Origin: Nocardia crassostreae
Lineage (GTDB): Bacteria; Actinomycetota; Actinomycetes; Mycobacteriales; Mycobacteriaceae
DNA length: 64,000 bases
Reading direction: 5' to 3'
Assembly: GCF_001613405.1 (NCBI RefSeq)
Contig: NZ_BDCH01000019.1
Location: forward strand, 1-64,000
The translations under genes and the position numbers were made by a program. The notes beneath the pieces were generated by a model. It ran no database searches and was not told the DNA's origin. It worked only from the letters and a program-made list of their open reading frames with translations. Within the stretch, counting starts at the first letter, position 1. Every line of letters starts with the position of its first letter. Positions 1-8,941 of the stretch are shown here, one piece after another.

Positions 1-250
1 AGTGCCTCACCAGGCAACCGAGGTTCGCCTCCGATGGACATCCGAGACAGGGGGCCACAGTGAGCAGCCGGAGGGCTGTTCATGCTTGTCTTCTCACGGC
101 CGCGAATGTCCGCCGCAGGCGAACCCCGAACCGCAGGTGACGCAAGCCCGTCCGCTGCACACGGCGGTCGACAGCAATCCTGTTGGCAGATTTCTATCCC
201 GCCGCGAAAGCACGGTAACTGCAGGGAATTCCGTTCGAACAGTGCTGTGA

Positions 251-369
251 GGGTTTGGGCCGTCTCGATTTTGGACTGAGTGGAGCGTGCGTCTGTGCGG
301 GGGAGCGAAGCGGAGGAGCACAGACGTGCGCGGAGGGAGGGAAAAATCGAGACTTAGAGGCCCAAACCC
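251..369. repeat. Long imperfect inverted repeat
   Basis: The outer arms GGGTTTGGGCC (251-261) and GGCCCAAACCC (359-369) pair perfectly over 11 bp. Inside them TCTCGATTTT (263-272) pairs with AAAATCGAGA (343-352), and GTCTGTGC (291-298) pairs with GCACAGAC (318-325). The unpaired centre holds GGAGCGAAGCGGAG, which recurs just outside the right arm. The arms are symmetrically spaced, so this looks like one extended cruciform or a hairpin transcript. It carries no recognisable transposase or terminal repeat, and its function is unknown. Confidence 0.7.
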
Positions 370-520
370 CGCCCGGAGCGAAGCGGAGGGCAAATTAAAC
401 ACAGCCACGAGCGTTCCTGATCAGACCCACCCTCTCACTTATCAGGGTGCGATCAACGGCTTCATGAAATCTCCTGCAGGCGAGCACAACCCCGCAATCC
501 GCACACCTTCACCGCACCAA

Positions 521-587
521 CCTCACACCCTTTCCTCTGACTACACACCCCCATAGCCGGTGTGCAGTCACGAAACAGGGTGTGAGG
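521..587 (-). terminator. Compound hairpin about 30 nt beyond the ruvB stop
   Basis: The outer stem is CCTCACACCCT (521-531) with AGGGTGTGAGG (577-587), 11 perfect pairs. The inner stem is 538-549 with 559-570, 12 pairs with one mismatch, around a nine-base loop. It lies directly downstream of ruvB on its coding strand, so a terminator for the ruv operon is the simplest reading. There is no U-tract, which is common for actinobacterial terminators but leaves the function unproven. Confidence 0.55.
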
Positions 588-616
588 TCACCGATTTGGC
601 GGTTGTGGGCGTGAAC

Positions 617-1711
617 TCACTCGAAAAGGTCAAGCGTCGGGTGGGATTCTCTGGCGCGGACCTCTATCGACCCGAAGACCAAGTCTGGTGGTGGTACCAG
701 TCCCAAATGCTCCCATGCCGCTGCGGTGGCGACTCGGCCGCGGGGTGTTCGTGCGACCAATCCTGCTCGAACCAGGAAGGGTTCGCAGACTTCCTCAACG
801 GTCGCGGCTTCCTCCCCAACTGCTACCGCGAGAGTTGAGACCCCCACGGGCCCGCCGTTGAAGCTGCGGATCAAAGCGCCGAGAACTGCGCGGTCCAGTC
901 GGTCCAGCCCGAGGGCGTCCACATTATAAACGGCGAGGGCGGCCTGTGCGACCGCGCGCGTCACCAAACCGTCAGCCTTCACTTCGGCGTAGTCGCGGAC
1001 GCGCCGCAGCAGCCGATTGGCGATGCGCGGCGTGCCGCGGGAGCGACCTGCGATTTCCACAGCAGCGTCGACCTCCAGCCGGACGCCCAGAATCCGCGCG
1101 GAGCGTTGGAGGATCAACTGGAGTTCGTCCGGTTCGTAAAAGTCCATATGCCCTGTGAACCCGAACCGGTCACGCAGTGGACCGGTCAGGGCTCCGGAGC
1201 GGGTGGTTGCGCCTACCAGGGTGAAGGGGGCGATATCGAGGGGAATCGAGGTGGCGCCTGGGCCTTTGCCTACTACTACGTCTACGCGGAAGTCCTCCAT
1301 GGCGAGGTAGAGCATTTCTTCGGCTGGTCTTGCCATGCGGTGGATTTCGTCGATGAAGAGGACGTCGCCCTCGACGAGGTTGCTGAGCATGGCGGCGAGG
1401 TCACCGGCGCGCTCCAGGGCGGGGCCTGAGGTCAGGCGCAGGGCCGTGCCGAGTTCGGCGGCGATGATCATGGCCATGCTGGTTTTGCCGAGGCCGGGGG
1501 GACCCGACAGCAGGACGTGGTCGGGGGTGCCGCCGCGCAACTTCGCGCCGCGCAGGACCAGGGCGAGTTGTTCGCGGACTCGGGGCTGGCCTATGAAGTC
1601 GTCGAGGGATTTCGGGCGGAGGCTTGCCTCTATTTCGCCGTCGGAGGCGAGATAGCTTGGGCTGACTGTGGATTCGTCGGCGGGTGGAGTGAGGTCCTGG
1701 TCGTCGGTCAT
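617..1711 (-). CDS. ruvB: Holliday junction branch migration helicase RuvB
   Basis: This is the hexameric AAA+ motor that drives Holliday-junction branch migration with RuvA. The 364-residue product has all the key sites: Walker A GPPGLGKT, Walker B LFIDEIHR, sensor I GATTRSG and the arginine finger in PLRDRFG. A C-terminal winged-helix domain follows (around LGLDRLDRAVL). The length is normal for Mycobacteriales, with a short charged N-terminal extension before the conserved SLDDFIGQ segment. It starts six bases after the ruvA stop, so it is the last gene of a ruvC-ruvA-ruvB operon. A compound hairpin follows it. Confidence 0.97.
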   Translation of the reverse strand: MTDDQDLTPPADESTVSPSYLASDGEIEASLRPKSLDDFIGQPRVREQLALVLRGAKLRGGTPDHVLLSGPPGLGKTSMAMIIAAELGTALRLTSGPALERAGDLAAMLSNLVEGDVLFIDEIHRMARPAEEMLYLAMEDFRVDVVVGKGPGATSIPLDIAPFTLVGATTRSGALTGPLRDRFGFTGHMDFYEPDELQLILQRSARILGVRLEVDAAVEIAGRSRGTPRIANRLLRRVRDYAEVKADGLVTRAVAQAALAVYNVDALGLDRLDRAVLGALIRSFNGGPVGVSTLAVAVGEEAATVEEVCEPFLVRAGLVARTPRGRVATAAAWEHLGLVPPPDLVFGSIEVRARESHPTLDLFE

Positions 1712-1717
1712 GATCGC

Positions 1718-2323
1718 CTATCGGTTCTTGCCCAGCAGTCCCAGGGCGGCGCGCAAGGCCTTGGAGGTGTCGGCGTCGGGCTGGTCGAGCAGGACGGCGC
1801 CGACGGCGGGTTCGGCGTGGCGGATGGGGAAGCCGAGGCCGATGAGGGCGTCGACGACCTGGTCGCGGATGGGGGTGACCATGGGGACGGGGCCTGCGCC
1901 GGGCGGGCCCGATTGCACGGGAACGAGATTCACCTTGTCGCGCAACTCCACGCACATGCGTTCGGCGCCGCGTTTGCCTACGCCGGGGACGCGGGTGAGG
2001 GCGGCTACGTTCGATTCGGCCAGGGCCTTGCGGAGGGCTTCGGGTTCGAGGACGGCCAGGACGGCCATGGCGAGTTTGGGGCCTACGCCGGAAACCGTTT
2101 GCAGGAGGACGAACAGCTCGCGGGCCTCGGTGTCGGCGAAGCCGAACAGGGTCATGGAGTCCTCGCGCACGATCATGGTCGTGTAGAGGCGCGCGTCCTC
2201 GCCGCGGGTCAGCCCGGCCAGGGTGGCGGGGGTGACGTTCAGGCGATAGCCGACTCCGGCGGCCTCCAGGACCACATGGTCGAGTCCGATCTCGAGTACC
2301 TCACCGCGTACCGACGCGATCAC
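1718..2323 (-). CDS. ruvA: Holliday junction DNA-binding protein RuvA
   Basis: RuvA binds four-way junctions as a tetramer and loads RuvB. The product is 201 residues. The N-terminal OB fold begins IASVRGEVLEIG, and two helix-hairpin-helix motifs follow (SGVGPKLA and PGVGKRGA). The C-terminal RuvB-contacting domain ends SKALRAALGLLGK. I place the start at the GTG of 2321-2323: it matches the family N-terminus and overlaps the ruvC stop as GTGA, which implies translational coupling. Any longer reading of this frame runs into ruvC. Confidence 0.96.
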   Translation of the reverse strand: MIASVRGEVLEIGLDHVVLEAAGVGYRLNVTPATLAGLTRGEDARLYTTMIVREDSMTLFGFADTEARELFVLLQTVSGVGPKLAMAVLAVLEPEALRKALAESNVAALTRVPGVGKRGAERMCVELRDKVNLVPVQSGPPGAGPVPMVTPIRDQVVDALIGLGFPIRHAEPAVGAVLLDQPDADTSKALRAALGLLGKNR

Positions 2324-2889
2324 CGGGTTACCGCCTTCCGTTGCTGGGCAAGCCTTTCCTCGTACATGCGCCGTTGCTGCGCGGCCTGGGCCTCGGCCTT
2401 GGCCATGCGGTCCAGCATGGGCGCGCGCCAGCAATGGCAGATGGCCAGCGCCAGCGCGTCGGCGGCGTCGGCCGGTTTGGGCGCGACCGCCAGGCCGAGA
2501 ATACGGGTGACCATGGCGGTCACTTGCGCCTTGTCCGCCGAACCGTTTCCGGTGACGGCGGCCTTGACCTGGCTGGGGGTGTGGAAGTGCACGGGAATGC
2601 CGCGGCGCGCGGCGGCTAGGGCGATGACGCCGCCCGCCTGCGCGGTGCCCATGGCGGTGCGCACATTGTGCTGGGAGAACACCCGCTCGATGGCCACGGC
2701 CTCGGGTTTGTGCGTATCCATCCAGTGCTCGGCGGCATCGGCCACGCGCATGAGTCGTTCGGCGAGATCCATCTCCGGCGGTGTGCGCACCACATCCACG
2801 TCCAGGGCCGTGACCTGTCGGCCCACTCCGCCCTCGACCATGCTGAGGCCGCACCGGGTGAGCCCGGGGTCGACGCCCATCACCCGCAC
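2320..2889 (-). CDS. ruvC: Crossover junction endodeoxyribonuclease RuvC
   Basis: RuvC cuts Holliday junctions to resolve recombination intermediates. The 189-residue product has an RNase-H-like fold with the four acidic catalytic positions visible: Asp in MGVDPGL, Glu in AIERVF, and the C-terminal pair in DAADALALAICH. The GTG start at 2887-2889 is preceded by a GAGAGGGG-type ribosome binding site and gives the normal RuvC N-terminus. It is the first gene of the ruv operon, and its TGA overlaps the GTG of ruvA by four bases. Confidence 0.96.
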   Translation of the reverse strand: MRVMGVDPGLTRCGLSMVEGGVGRQVTALDVDVVRTPPEMDLAERLMRVADAAEHWMDTHKPEAVAIERVFSQHNVRTAMGTAQAGGVIALAAARRGIPVHFHTPSQVKAAVTGNGSADKAQVTAMVTRILGLAVAPKPADAADALALAICHCWRAPMLDRMAKAEAQAAQQRRMYEERLAQQRKAVTR

Positions 2890-3016
2890 GAAAACCCCTC
2901 TCACCGCTAACGAACAACTGTTCGAGAGTCTAACGGACGCAGCGCGAGTCCCCGGCAACCGACACGGGCCGGTCGGCGGCAGGGGTTCCGCTCTCACCGC
3001 CGCGGGCGGCGTCGGC

Positions 3017-3535
3017 TCACGCCGTGCTCGCGAGGATCGCTTCGAAGGCGTCGTGGGCGTCCGCGGTGAACAGGACGAATCGCACCTCACGCACGGCGGT
3101 ATCGGCAGTGCGCACCGTCTGCACCGCAATGCGCGCGCCATCGTCGATGGGCCAGCCGTAGATACCGGTCGAGACGGCCGGGAAAGCCACCGTCTCGGCA
3201 CCCAATTCGTCTGCCACCCGCAATGATTCGCGATAGCAGGAGGCGAGCAGGGCGGAACGGTCCTCGGTGGCCGACCACACCGGGCCGACGGTGTGAATCA
3301 CCCAGCGCGCGGGCAGGTTTCCGGTGGTGGTGGCGACCGCCTGGCCGGTCGCCAGGCCGCGGCCGTAGTGCGAGGCCCGCAGGGCGCGACAGGCAGCCAG
3401 GATCTCCGGACCGCCCCTGCGGTGTATAGCCCCGTCGACTCCCCCGCCGCCCAGCAGTGACGAATTCGCCGCGTTCACCACGGCATCCACCCGCTGTTCG
3501 GTGATATCCCCTCGGACCGCGACCAATTCGACCAT
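3017..3535 (-). CDS. Macro domain protein (ADP-ribose binding or O-acetyl-ADP-ribose deacetylase type)
   Basis: The 172-residue protein is a single macro domain. It has the AVVNAANSSLLGGGGVDGAI nucleotide-binding loop and the second loop VSTGIYGWP. These resemble YmdB and MacroD-type enzymes that remove acetyl groups or ADP-ribose from O-acetyl-ADP-ribose and protein adducts. The exact substrate cannot be read from sequence. It lies upstream of ruvC on the same strand, about 130 bp away, so it may be a separate unit. It has no signal peptide, so the protein is cytosolic. Confidence 0.9.
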   Translation of the reverse strand: MVELVAVRGDITEQRVDAVVNAANSSLLGGGGVDGAIHRRGGPEILAACRALRASHYGRGLATGQAVATTTGNLPARWVIHTVGPVWSATEDRSALLASCYRESLRVADELGAETVAFPAVSTGIYGWPIDDGARIAVQTVRTADTAVREVRFVLFTADAHDAFEAILASTA

Positions 3536-3721
3536 GCCCGGATTCTGCCACCCATTCCCGCGGTCCCGCCCGCGCCGTAGGCTCGTGCCAGGCGGTGACC
3601 TGGACGAATTCTCCCGCCGTTCGCGCGCGGCCGAATCGGGTACGCCGCCGGTAGGCCGGCGGACCGGACGCCGCGGCGCTTCGCGGCGCGCCGACGCCGG
3701 ACGGAGAAAGGCGAACGGACA

Positions 3722-4171
3722 ATGGCCACTTCCGGAACCATCCTCACCCGCTGGTCACCGGTACAACTGGGCGCGGCCGTCGTGGGCGCGACCTTCCTGG
3801 TGGTAGGGATTCTCGCGTTCATCCCCGGCATCGTCACCGACTACGACGACCTCGGCTTCGCCGGGCACGAATCGCACGCCGAACTCCTGGGCATCTTCCA
3901 GGTCTCGGTGCTGCACAACATCGTTCATCTGCTCTTCGGCGTGGCCGGTATCGCCGCCGCGCGCACCATCGCCACCGCCACCTGGTTCCTCCTCGGAGCC
4001 GGGGCGCTGTACCTGCTCCTCTGGATCTACGGCCTGCTCGTCGACCAAACCAGTTCCGCCAACTTCATCCCCTTCAACCCCGCCGACGACTGGCTGCACT
4101 TCGCCCTCGGCCTCGGCATGATCGCCCTCGGCCTGCTACTGCCACGCCTGTCCCCCCGCGCGGCAACCTGA
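3722..4171 (+). CDS. DUF4383 family membrane protein
   Basis: This 149-residue protein has four predicted membrane segments, near residues 16-36, 62-82, 86-108 and 126-142. The SVLHNIVHLLFGVAGI stretch is typical of DUF4383 proteins of Actinobacteria, whose function is unknown. The ATG has a GGAGAAAGG purine-rich site upstream. The gene faces yebC tail to tail, and a strong hairpin followed by a T-rich run (4189-4225) ends it. Confidence 0.85.
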   Translation: MATSGTILTRWSPVQLGAAVVGATFLVVGILAFIPGIVTDYDDLGFAGHESHAELLGIFQVSVLHNIVHLLFGVAGIAAARTIATATWFLLGAGALYLLLWIYGLLVDQTSSANFIPFNPADDWLHFALGLGMIALGLLLPRLSPRAAT

Positions 4172-4188
4172 TCACCCCCGGCACGGCG

Positions 4189-4225
4189 AAGGCCGCCTCC
4201 GATCACGGAGGCGGCCTTCGTTTTT
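4189..4225 (+). terminator. Rho-independent terminator between the DUF4383 gene and yebC
   Basis: A 13-bp perfect stem AAGGCCGCCTCCG (4189-4201) and CGGAGGCGGCCTT (4206-4218) closes an ATCA tetraloop, followed by TTCGTTTTT on the plus strand. It terminates the plus-strand membrane protein gene. Read from the other strand, the stem lies 24 bases beyond the yebC stop and could work in both directions. Confidence 0.9.
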
Positions 4226-4241
4226 CGCTGTGTGAGCTCGA

Positions 4242-4994
4242 TCAGGCGTCGAGTTCGGCGAGGACCTCGTCGGAGATGTCGACATTGGTGTAGACGTTCT
4301 GGACGTCGTCGCTGTCTTCGAGGGCGTCGACCAGCTTGAAGACCTTGCGGGCGGTGTCGGCGTCGACGGCGACCGACATCGACGGCTGGAAGCCGGACTC
4401 GGCGGACTCGTAGTCGATGCCCGCGCCCTGCAGGGCGGTGCGGACGGCGATGAGGTCGCCGGGCTCGGAGATGACCTCCCATTCCTCGCCGAGGTCGTTG
4501 ACCTCTTCGGCGCCCGCGTCCAGGACGGCCATGAGGACGTCGTCCTCGGAGAGGCCGTTCTTCTCCAGGGTGATGACGCCCTTGCGGCTGAACAGGTAGG
4601 CGACCGAACCCGGGTCGGCCATATTGCCGCCATTGCGGGTCATGGCCACGCGCACCTCACCGGCGGCGCGGTTGCGGTTGTCGGTGAGGCATTCGATCAG
4701 GACCGCAACGCCATTGGGGCCGTAGCCCTCGTACATGACGGTCTGCCAGTCGGCGCCACCGGCCTCTTCACCGGAGCCGCGCTTGCGGGCGCGCTCGATG
4801 TTGTCGTTCGGGACCGACGACTTCTTCGCCTTCTGAATCGCGTCCCACAGGGTCGGGTTGCCGTCCGGGTCACCACCACCGGTCCGGGCCGCCACCTCGA
4901 TGTTCTTGATCAGCTTGGCGAACAGCTTGCCGCGCTTGGCATCGATCGCAGCCTTCTTGTGCTTGGTGGTGGCCCATTTGGAGTGGCCGCTCAT
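4242..4994 (-). CDS. yebC: YebC/PmpR family protein
   Basis: The 250-residue product starts MSGHSKWATTKHKKAAIDAK, the family signature, and has the normal three-domain YebC length. Members have been described as DNA-binding regulators and more recently as factors that relieve ribosome stalling; both roles are family knowledge, not visible here. Its position downstream of pdxT matches the order in Mycobacterium. It ends at the shared hairpin with the DUF4383 gene. Confidence 0.95.
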   Translation of the reverse strand: MSGHSKWATTKHKKAAIDAKRGKLFAKLIKNIEVAARTGGGDPDGNPTLWDAIQKAKKSSVPNDNIERARKRGSGEEAGGADWQTVMYEGYGPNGVAVLIECLTDNRNRAAGEVRVAMTRNGGNMADPGSVAYLFSRKGVITLEKNGLSEDDVLMAVLDAGAEEVNDLGEEWEVISEPGDLIAVRTALQGAGIDYESAESGFQPSMSVAVDADTARKVFKLVDALEDSDDVQNVYTNVDISDEVLAELDA

Positions 4995-5098
4995 TCCCTA
5001 CTTCCTCGGTTCAGGGGGCAACGTCGCCCGCGGACGGACAGCGGCCCCAGTCTACTGCGCGCCGTCGGAGCGGCCACGCACCCATGATCTTGTACCAG

Positions 5099-5707
5099 TC
5101 AGACTCCGGCGCGGGGGCGAACCACGGTGTCGACGAACAGCTTGTGCACGCGCAAGTCGCCGGTCACCTCCGGATGGAAGGAGGTGGCCATGACATTGCC
5201 CTGCCGGACCGCGACAATGCGCCCGGCCGCCGGACCCGACGGGACCGTGGCCAGCACCTCGACGCCGTCCCCGGCCCGCTCCACCCAGGGCGCGCGGATG
5301 AACACCGCGCGCACCGGATCGTCCAGGCCGGTGAACTCCAGATCGGTCTCGAAGGAATCGACCTGACGGCCGAAGGCATTGCGCCGCACCGTCATATCGA
5401 TGCCGTGCAGCGGCTGCATATCCGGGCAGGTGTCGAGCACCTCGGAGGCCAGCAGGATCATGCCCGCGCAGGATCCGTAGGCGGGCAGTCCGTCGCGCAG
5501 CCGCTGCCGCAGCGGTTCGAGCAGATCGAACACCTCGAGCAGCTTGCTGATAGCGGTGGATTCGCCGCCCGGGATCACCAGACCATCCACGGTGTCCAGC
5601 TCGGATTCCCGGCGCACCGCCACCGGCTCGGCCCCGCAAGCCGCCAGAGCGTGCACATGTTCGCGCACGTCACCCTGCAATGCCAGTACACCAATCCTCG
5701 GAGTCAC
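5099..5707 (-). CDS. pdxT: Pyridoxal 5-phosphate synthase glutaminase subunit PdxT
   Basis: PdxT hydrolyses glutamine and passes ammonia to PdxS for de novo vitamin B6 synthesis. The 202-residue product shows the class-I glutamine amidotransferase triad: Cys in GSCAGMI, and His and Glu in SFHPEVTGD. It also has the GGESTAIS loop. I chose the GTG at 5705-5707, which gives TPRIGVLALQGD right at the N-terminus; an in-frame ATG at 5718-5720 would add four residues and is also possible. Its partner pdxS lies 14 kb away at 20.05 kb, although the two are usually near neighbours. Confidence 0.93.
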   Translation of the reverse strand: MTPRIGVLALQGDVREHVHALAACGAEPVAVRRESELDTVDGLVIPGGESTAISKLLEVFDLLEPLRQRLRDGLPAYGSCAGMILLASEVLDTCPDMQPLHGIDMTVRRNAFGRQVDSFETDLEFTGLDDPVRAVFIRAPWVERAGDGVEVLATVPSGPAAGRIVAVRQGNVMATSFHPEVTGDLRVHKLFVDTVVRPRAGV

Positions 5708-5814
5708 GCCGTCGAGCATACTTTTCACCGGCGGTGTGGCCCTGCTCACCCAGGGTGTGAAGGATTCGTTAGGACGGATGACCAGTCCGGTATCAGGCGC
5801 GCACACTCGCCCAA

Positions 5815-7803
5815 GTGACTGATGCGTTACCGCAAACCACGCCCGGACCGCGCGGCGGAGTCGACATGCCGCCGCCGCGTAATCGGGGAATGATCCGCGC
5901 CGGACGCAATACCGACCGGAACGGCCCCAATCAGATCGGCGGCAGCCCGGATACGACCGGGACTTCCACTCGTGGCGCCGGACATCCCGGCCGAGGTTCG
6001 CTGTTCCGTCGCCGCGGCGGACACGGGCTGACGGTCTCCACCGGATTGGCCGGGCTCTCCCTCGACGCCATGGCGTCGGTGTCCTACGGTCCGGAAGCCA
6101 TCGTGCTGGTCCTGGCGGCGGCCGGGGCGGCCGGTCTGGGCTTCACCCTGCCGGTGACGGCGGCGATCGTGGTGCTGCTGGCCGTGCTCATCGCCTCCTA
6201 CCGCCAGGTCATCGCCACCTTCCCCAATGGCGGCGGCGCGTACGCCGTGGCCAAACAGCGGCTGGGGCATCGGACCAGCCTGGTGGCGGCGGCCTCGCTG
6301 ATCGTCGATTATGTGCTCAATGTGGCCGTGTCCATCGCCGCCGGTGTCGCGGCGCTGACATCGGCCTTTCCGGGGCTGCACGCCTATATCGTGGAAATCT
6401 GTCTCGCGATTCTGGTGGGCATCACCGCGCTCAACCTGTACGGGATCCGGGAGAGCGCTCGCGCCTTCATGATTCCGACGATCGTGTTCGTGCTCGGGAT
6501 TTTCGCGGTCATCATCGGCGGCTAGCTGCGCGCCGAGCCTGCGAGCGTGGCGACCGGCGCAGCGGTGGTGACCGATGCGCACACCATTGGAATTCTGTTG
6601 CTGCTCAAGGCTTTCTCCAGTGGGTGTGCGGCGCTGACCGGTGTGGAGGCCATTGCGAACGCGGTGCCGAGCTTCGCGCAGCCGAAGGTGCGGCGGGCGC
6701 AGCGGGCCGAGGTGGCGCTCGGGGTGCTGCTGGGCATCATGCTGCTGGGCCTGGCGACGTTGATCGAGAAGTTCGAGGTGCATCCGATCGAGGGCACCAC
6801 CGTGCTCTCGCAGCTGACCGAGGCGGCGCTGGGGCACGGAATCGCTTACTACGTGGTGCAATTCGCGACGGTGATTTTGCTGGCGCTGGCGGCCAATACG
6901 TCCTATGGCGGGTTGCCGACGCTGACCAAGATCCTGGCCGACGACAACTGCCTGCCGCACCGGTTCGCGGTGGCTTCGCCGCGGCAGGTGTACCGGTTCG
7001 GCGTTCTGGCACTGGGCATTTCGGCGGCGGTGCTGCTGGTGGCGTCCAATGGCAATATGAATGCGCTGGTGCCGCTGTTCGCGATCGGCGTGTTCGTCGG
7101 GTTCACCATCGCGCAGGTCGGCATGGTGCGGCATTGGCTGGCCACGCGCGGCGCGGGCTGGAAGTGGCATGCCGGCTCGTCGTCCATCGGTTTTGGTACC
7201 GGACTCTCACTACTCATGCTCAACGGCTTCGGTGCGATATTGACCTTCGTGGCGGCCATCGTGACCACGGCCATGAAGTTCACCGAGGGCGCGTGGCTGA
7301 TCGTGGTGGTGCTGCCGCTGCTGGTGGTCGCCATGGAGCGAATCCGCAAGACCTACGGCAAGATCGAGGGCTGCCGCGGCGCGGGCTGCGTGCCCGAGAC
7401 GCCGAAGGCCACCGAGACCGCCATCGTGGTGCCGGTGTCGGAGGTGTCGGAGTTGAGCCGGGAGGCGCTGTCGGCGGCCATGTCGCTGGGGCGCGATGTG
7501 ATCGCGGTGCACGTGTGCCCGCCCAGGGAGAACATCACGGTGTTCACCAAGGAATGGGAGGCGTGGCATCCCGATGTGCGGCTGATTCTGCTCGAGGACG
7601 GCGACTCGACCGTCGGCGGACCGGGCGCGCGGTATGTGCGCGATACGTTTCCGGGACGGCGCAAGGTCGTGGTGATCGCGGAGATCGAACCTCCGGCGGG
7701 GTGGAACAAGGTGCTGCCCAGCCATCGCAGTGACGAACTGGAGCGAGTGCTGCGCAAGATGCCGAACACGGTGGTCTGCCACCTGCGAGTGCAGACGGCC
7801 TGA
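5815..7803 (+). pseudogene. APC superfamily amino-acid permease interrupted by an in-frame TAG
   Basis: Two parts in the same reading frame (5815-6525 and 6526-7803) together make one permease of about 660 residues, broken by TAG at 6523-6525. The first part has a low-complexity N-terminus, then the APC signature around GLAGLSLDAMASVSYGPEA and FPNGGGAYAVAKQRLG. The second part carries the remaining helices and a soluble C-terminal domain. The hydrophobic run before the stop (FVLGIFAVIIGG) and the residues after it read straight through. A CAG or TGG codon changed by one transition would explain the stop. Translation might restart at a GTG near 6547, but that would give a transporter missing its first helices. 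Confidence 0.85.
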
Positions 7804-7813
7804 TCGAAACGCG

Positions 7814-7847
7814 CGAGCGCGCCGAGGGAAAACCGTCGGCGCGCTCG
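7814..7847. terminator. Hairpin between the permease gene and tesB
   Basis: Arms CGAGCGCGCCGA (7814-7825) and TCGGCGCGCTCG (7836-7847) pair perfectly over 12 bp around a ten-base loop. It sits between the convergent permease remnant and tesB, so it probably terminates both. No U-tract follows on either strand. Confidence 0.7.
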
Positions 7848-7899
7848 TGACGTTCGATGCGGTGGTGCGTGCTCGGCACCGGCGCGGTCGTGTGACGCG

Positions 7900-8751
7900 T
7901 CAGTTGGTGCCCGGCGGGTAGGACTGCGCGTTCTTGTCGCGCGGAGTCCGAATCAGCCCTTCCTGCATGACGACCGCGACCATCTCGCCGCGCTGATTCC
8001 AGATCCGGCCGCCGGTGAGCGCCCGCCCGAATCCGGCCGAGGGCGACTGCTGGTCGTAGAGCAGCCAGTCGTCGGCGCGGAAGGGCCGCAGGAACCATAT
8101 GGCGTGATCGAGCGAGGCGTTCTGCGTCGGCTCGTCCGGATGCGGCACCTTCGACGAACCGAGCAGCGTCATATCGCTCATATAGGCGAGCGTGCACACA
8201 TGGAACAGCGGATCGTCGGGCAGCGGATGCCGGTATCGGAACCACACCTGCTGCTGCGCCGCCAGCCCCTCCCGCCGTGTGACCTGCTCCTGCGGAATGG
8301 TGCGGATATCCCAGTGCTCCCATTCCCGCATGGCCCACAGCCGCTCCGGTATCATCGAGGTGCGCGCGTCCAGAAGATTCTGGGGCAGCTCCACGGTCGG
8401 CATCTCGTCCTGATGCTCGGGCCCTTCGTCGCCGCGATAGAAGGAGGCCGACATGGTGAAGATGGCCTCACCGTTCTGCACGCCGGTCACGCGCCGGGTG
8501 CAGAACGAGCGCCCGTCGCGAATGCGATCGACCAGGTACACGGTGCGCTCCTGCGGATTGCCCGGCCGCAGGAAGTAGCCGTGCAGGGAATGCACCTGGA
8601 ATTCCGGCTCCACCGTGCGCACCGCCGAGACCAGCGCCTGCCCGGCGACCTGTCCGCCGAAGGTGCGCGGCAGCTGCGTCTTGGTCGACGCGCCCCGGAA
8701 GATGTCGCGTTCGAGCCGCTCGATCTCCAGAGCCTCTTCGATCGTCGCCAT
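7900..8751 (-). CDS. tesB: Acyl-CoA thioesterase II (TesB family)
   Basis: TesB hydrolyses acyl-CoA to free fatty acid and CoA. The 283-residue product has the double hot-dog fold of the family. The catalytic triad of E. coli TesB (Asp, Thr/Ser, Gln) is matched by Asp in LDHAIWF, Ser in SPSAGFGRAL and Gln in MQEGLIR. In Mycobacterium the homologue lies between pdxS and pdxT. Here it keeps that strand and relative order, but a permease relic separates it from pdxT and about 11 kb separates it from pdxS. Confidence 0.94.
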   Translation of the reverse strand: MATIEEALEIERLERDIFRGASTKTQLPRTFGGQVAGQALVSAVRTVEPEFQVHSLHGYFLRPGNPQERTVYLVDRIRDGRSFCTRRVTGVQNGEAIFTMSASFYRGDEGPEHQDEMPTVELPQNLLDARTSMIPERLWAMREWEHWDIRTIPQEQVTRREGLAAQQQVWFRYRHPLPDDPLFHVCTLAYMSDMTLLGSSKVPHPDEPTQNASLDHAIWFLRPFRADDWLLYDQQSPSAGFGRALTGGRIWNQRGEMVAVVMQEGLIRTPRDKNAQSYPPGTN

Positions 8752-8941
8752 GCACCGTTCCCTTCCGAATAGTCGGGAGCTAGGTTAACAGCCGTTCACT
8801 GAACCGAACCGCCCGACCTGCCCGAACACCGCATGGATCGTATCCGCCGGGCCACCGTTCCCGGGCCGATCACGCGGGTGCGAATGCGTGCGGCTCCCAT
8901 CGCCGCCGTCCCGGCCCGTCACCATCACGCATGATGGTCGG

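Larger units (their letters stand above)
1..616. other. Non-coding stretch downstream of ruvB with two inverted repeats
   Basis: I find no convincing gene before the ruvB stop codon. The short open frames here have no recognisable motif and no good ribosome binding site. What stands out is secondary structure: a long imperfect inverted repeat at 251-369 and a compound hairpin at 521-587, both listed separately. The motif GGAGCGAAGCGGAG occurs twice, near 302 and near 375. Confidence 0.6.

Noticed and set aside
1517..3226. Long plus-strand open frame opposite ruvA and ruvC
   Set aside because: It is a shadow of the high-GC ruv genes, with no domain and glycine/valine-rich low-information sequence.
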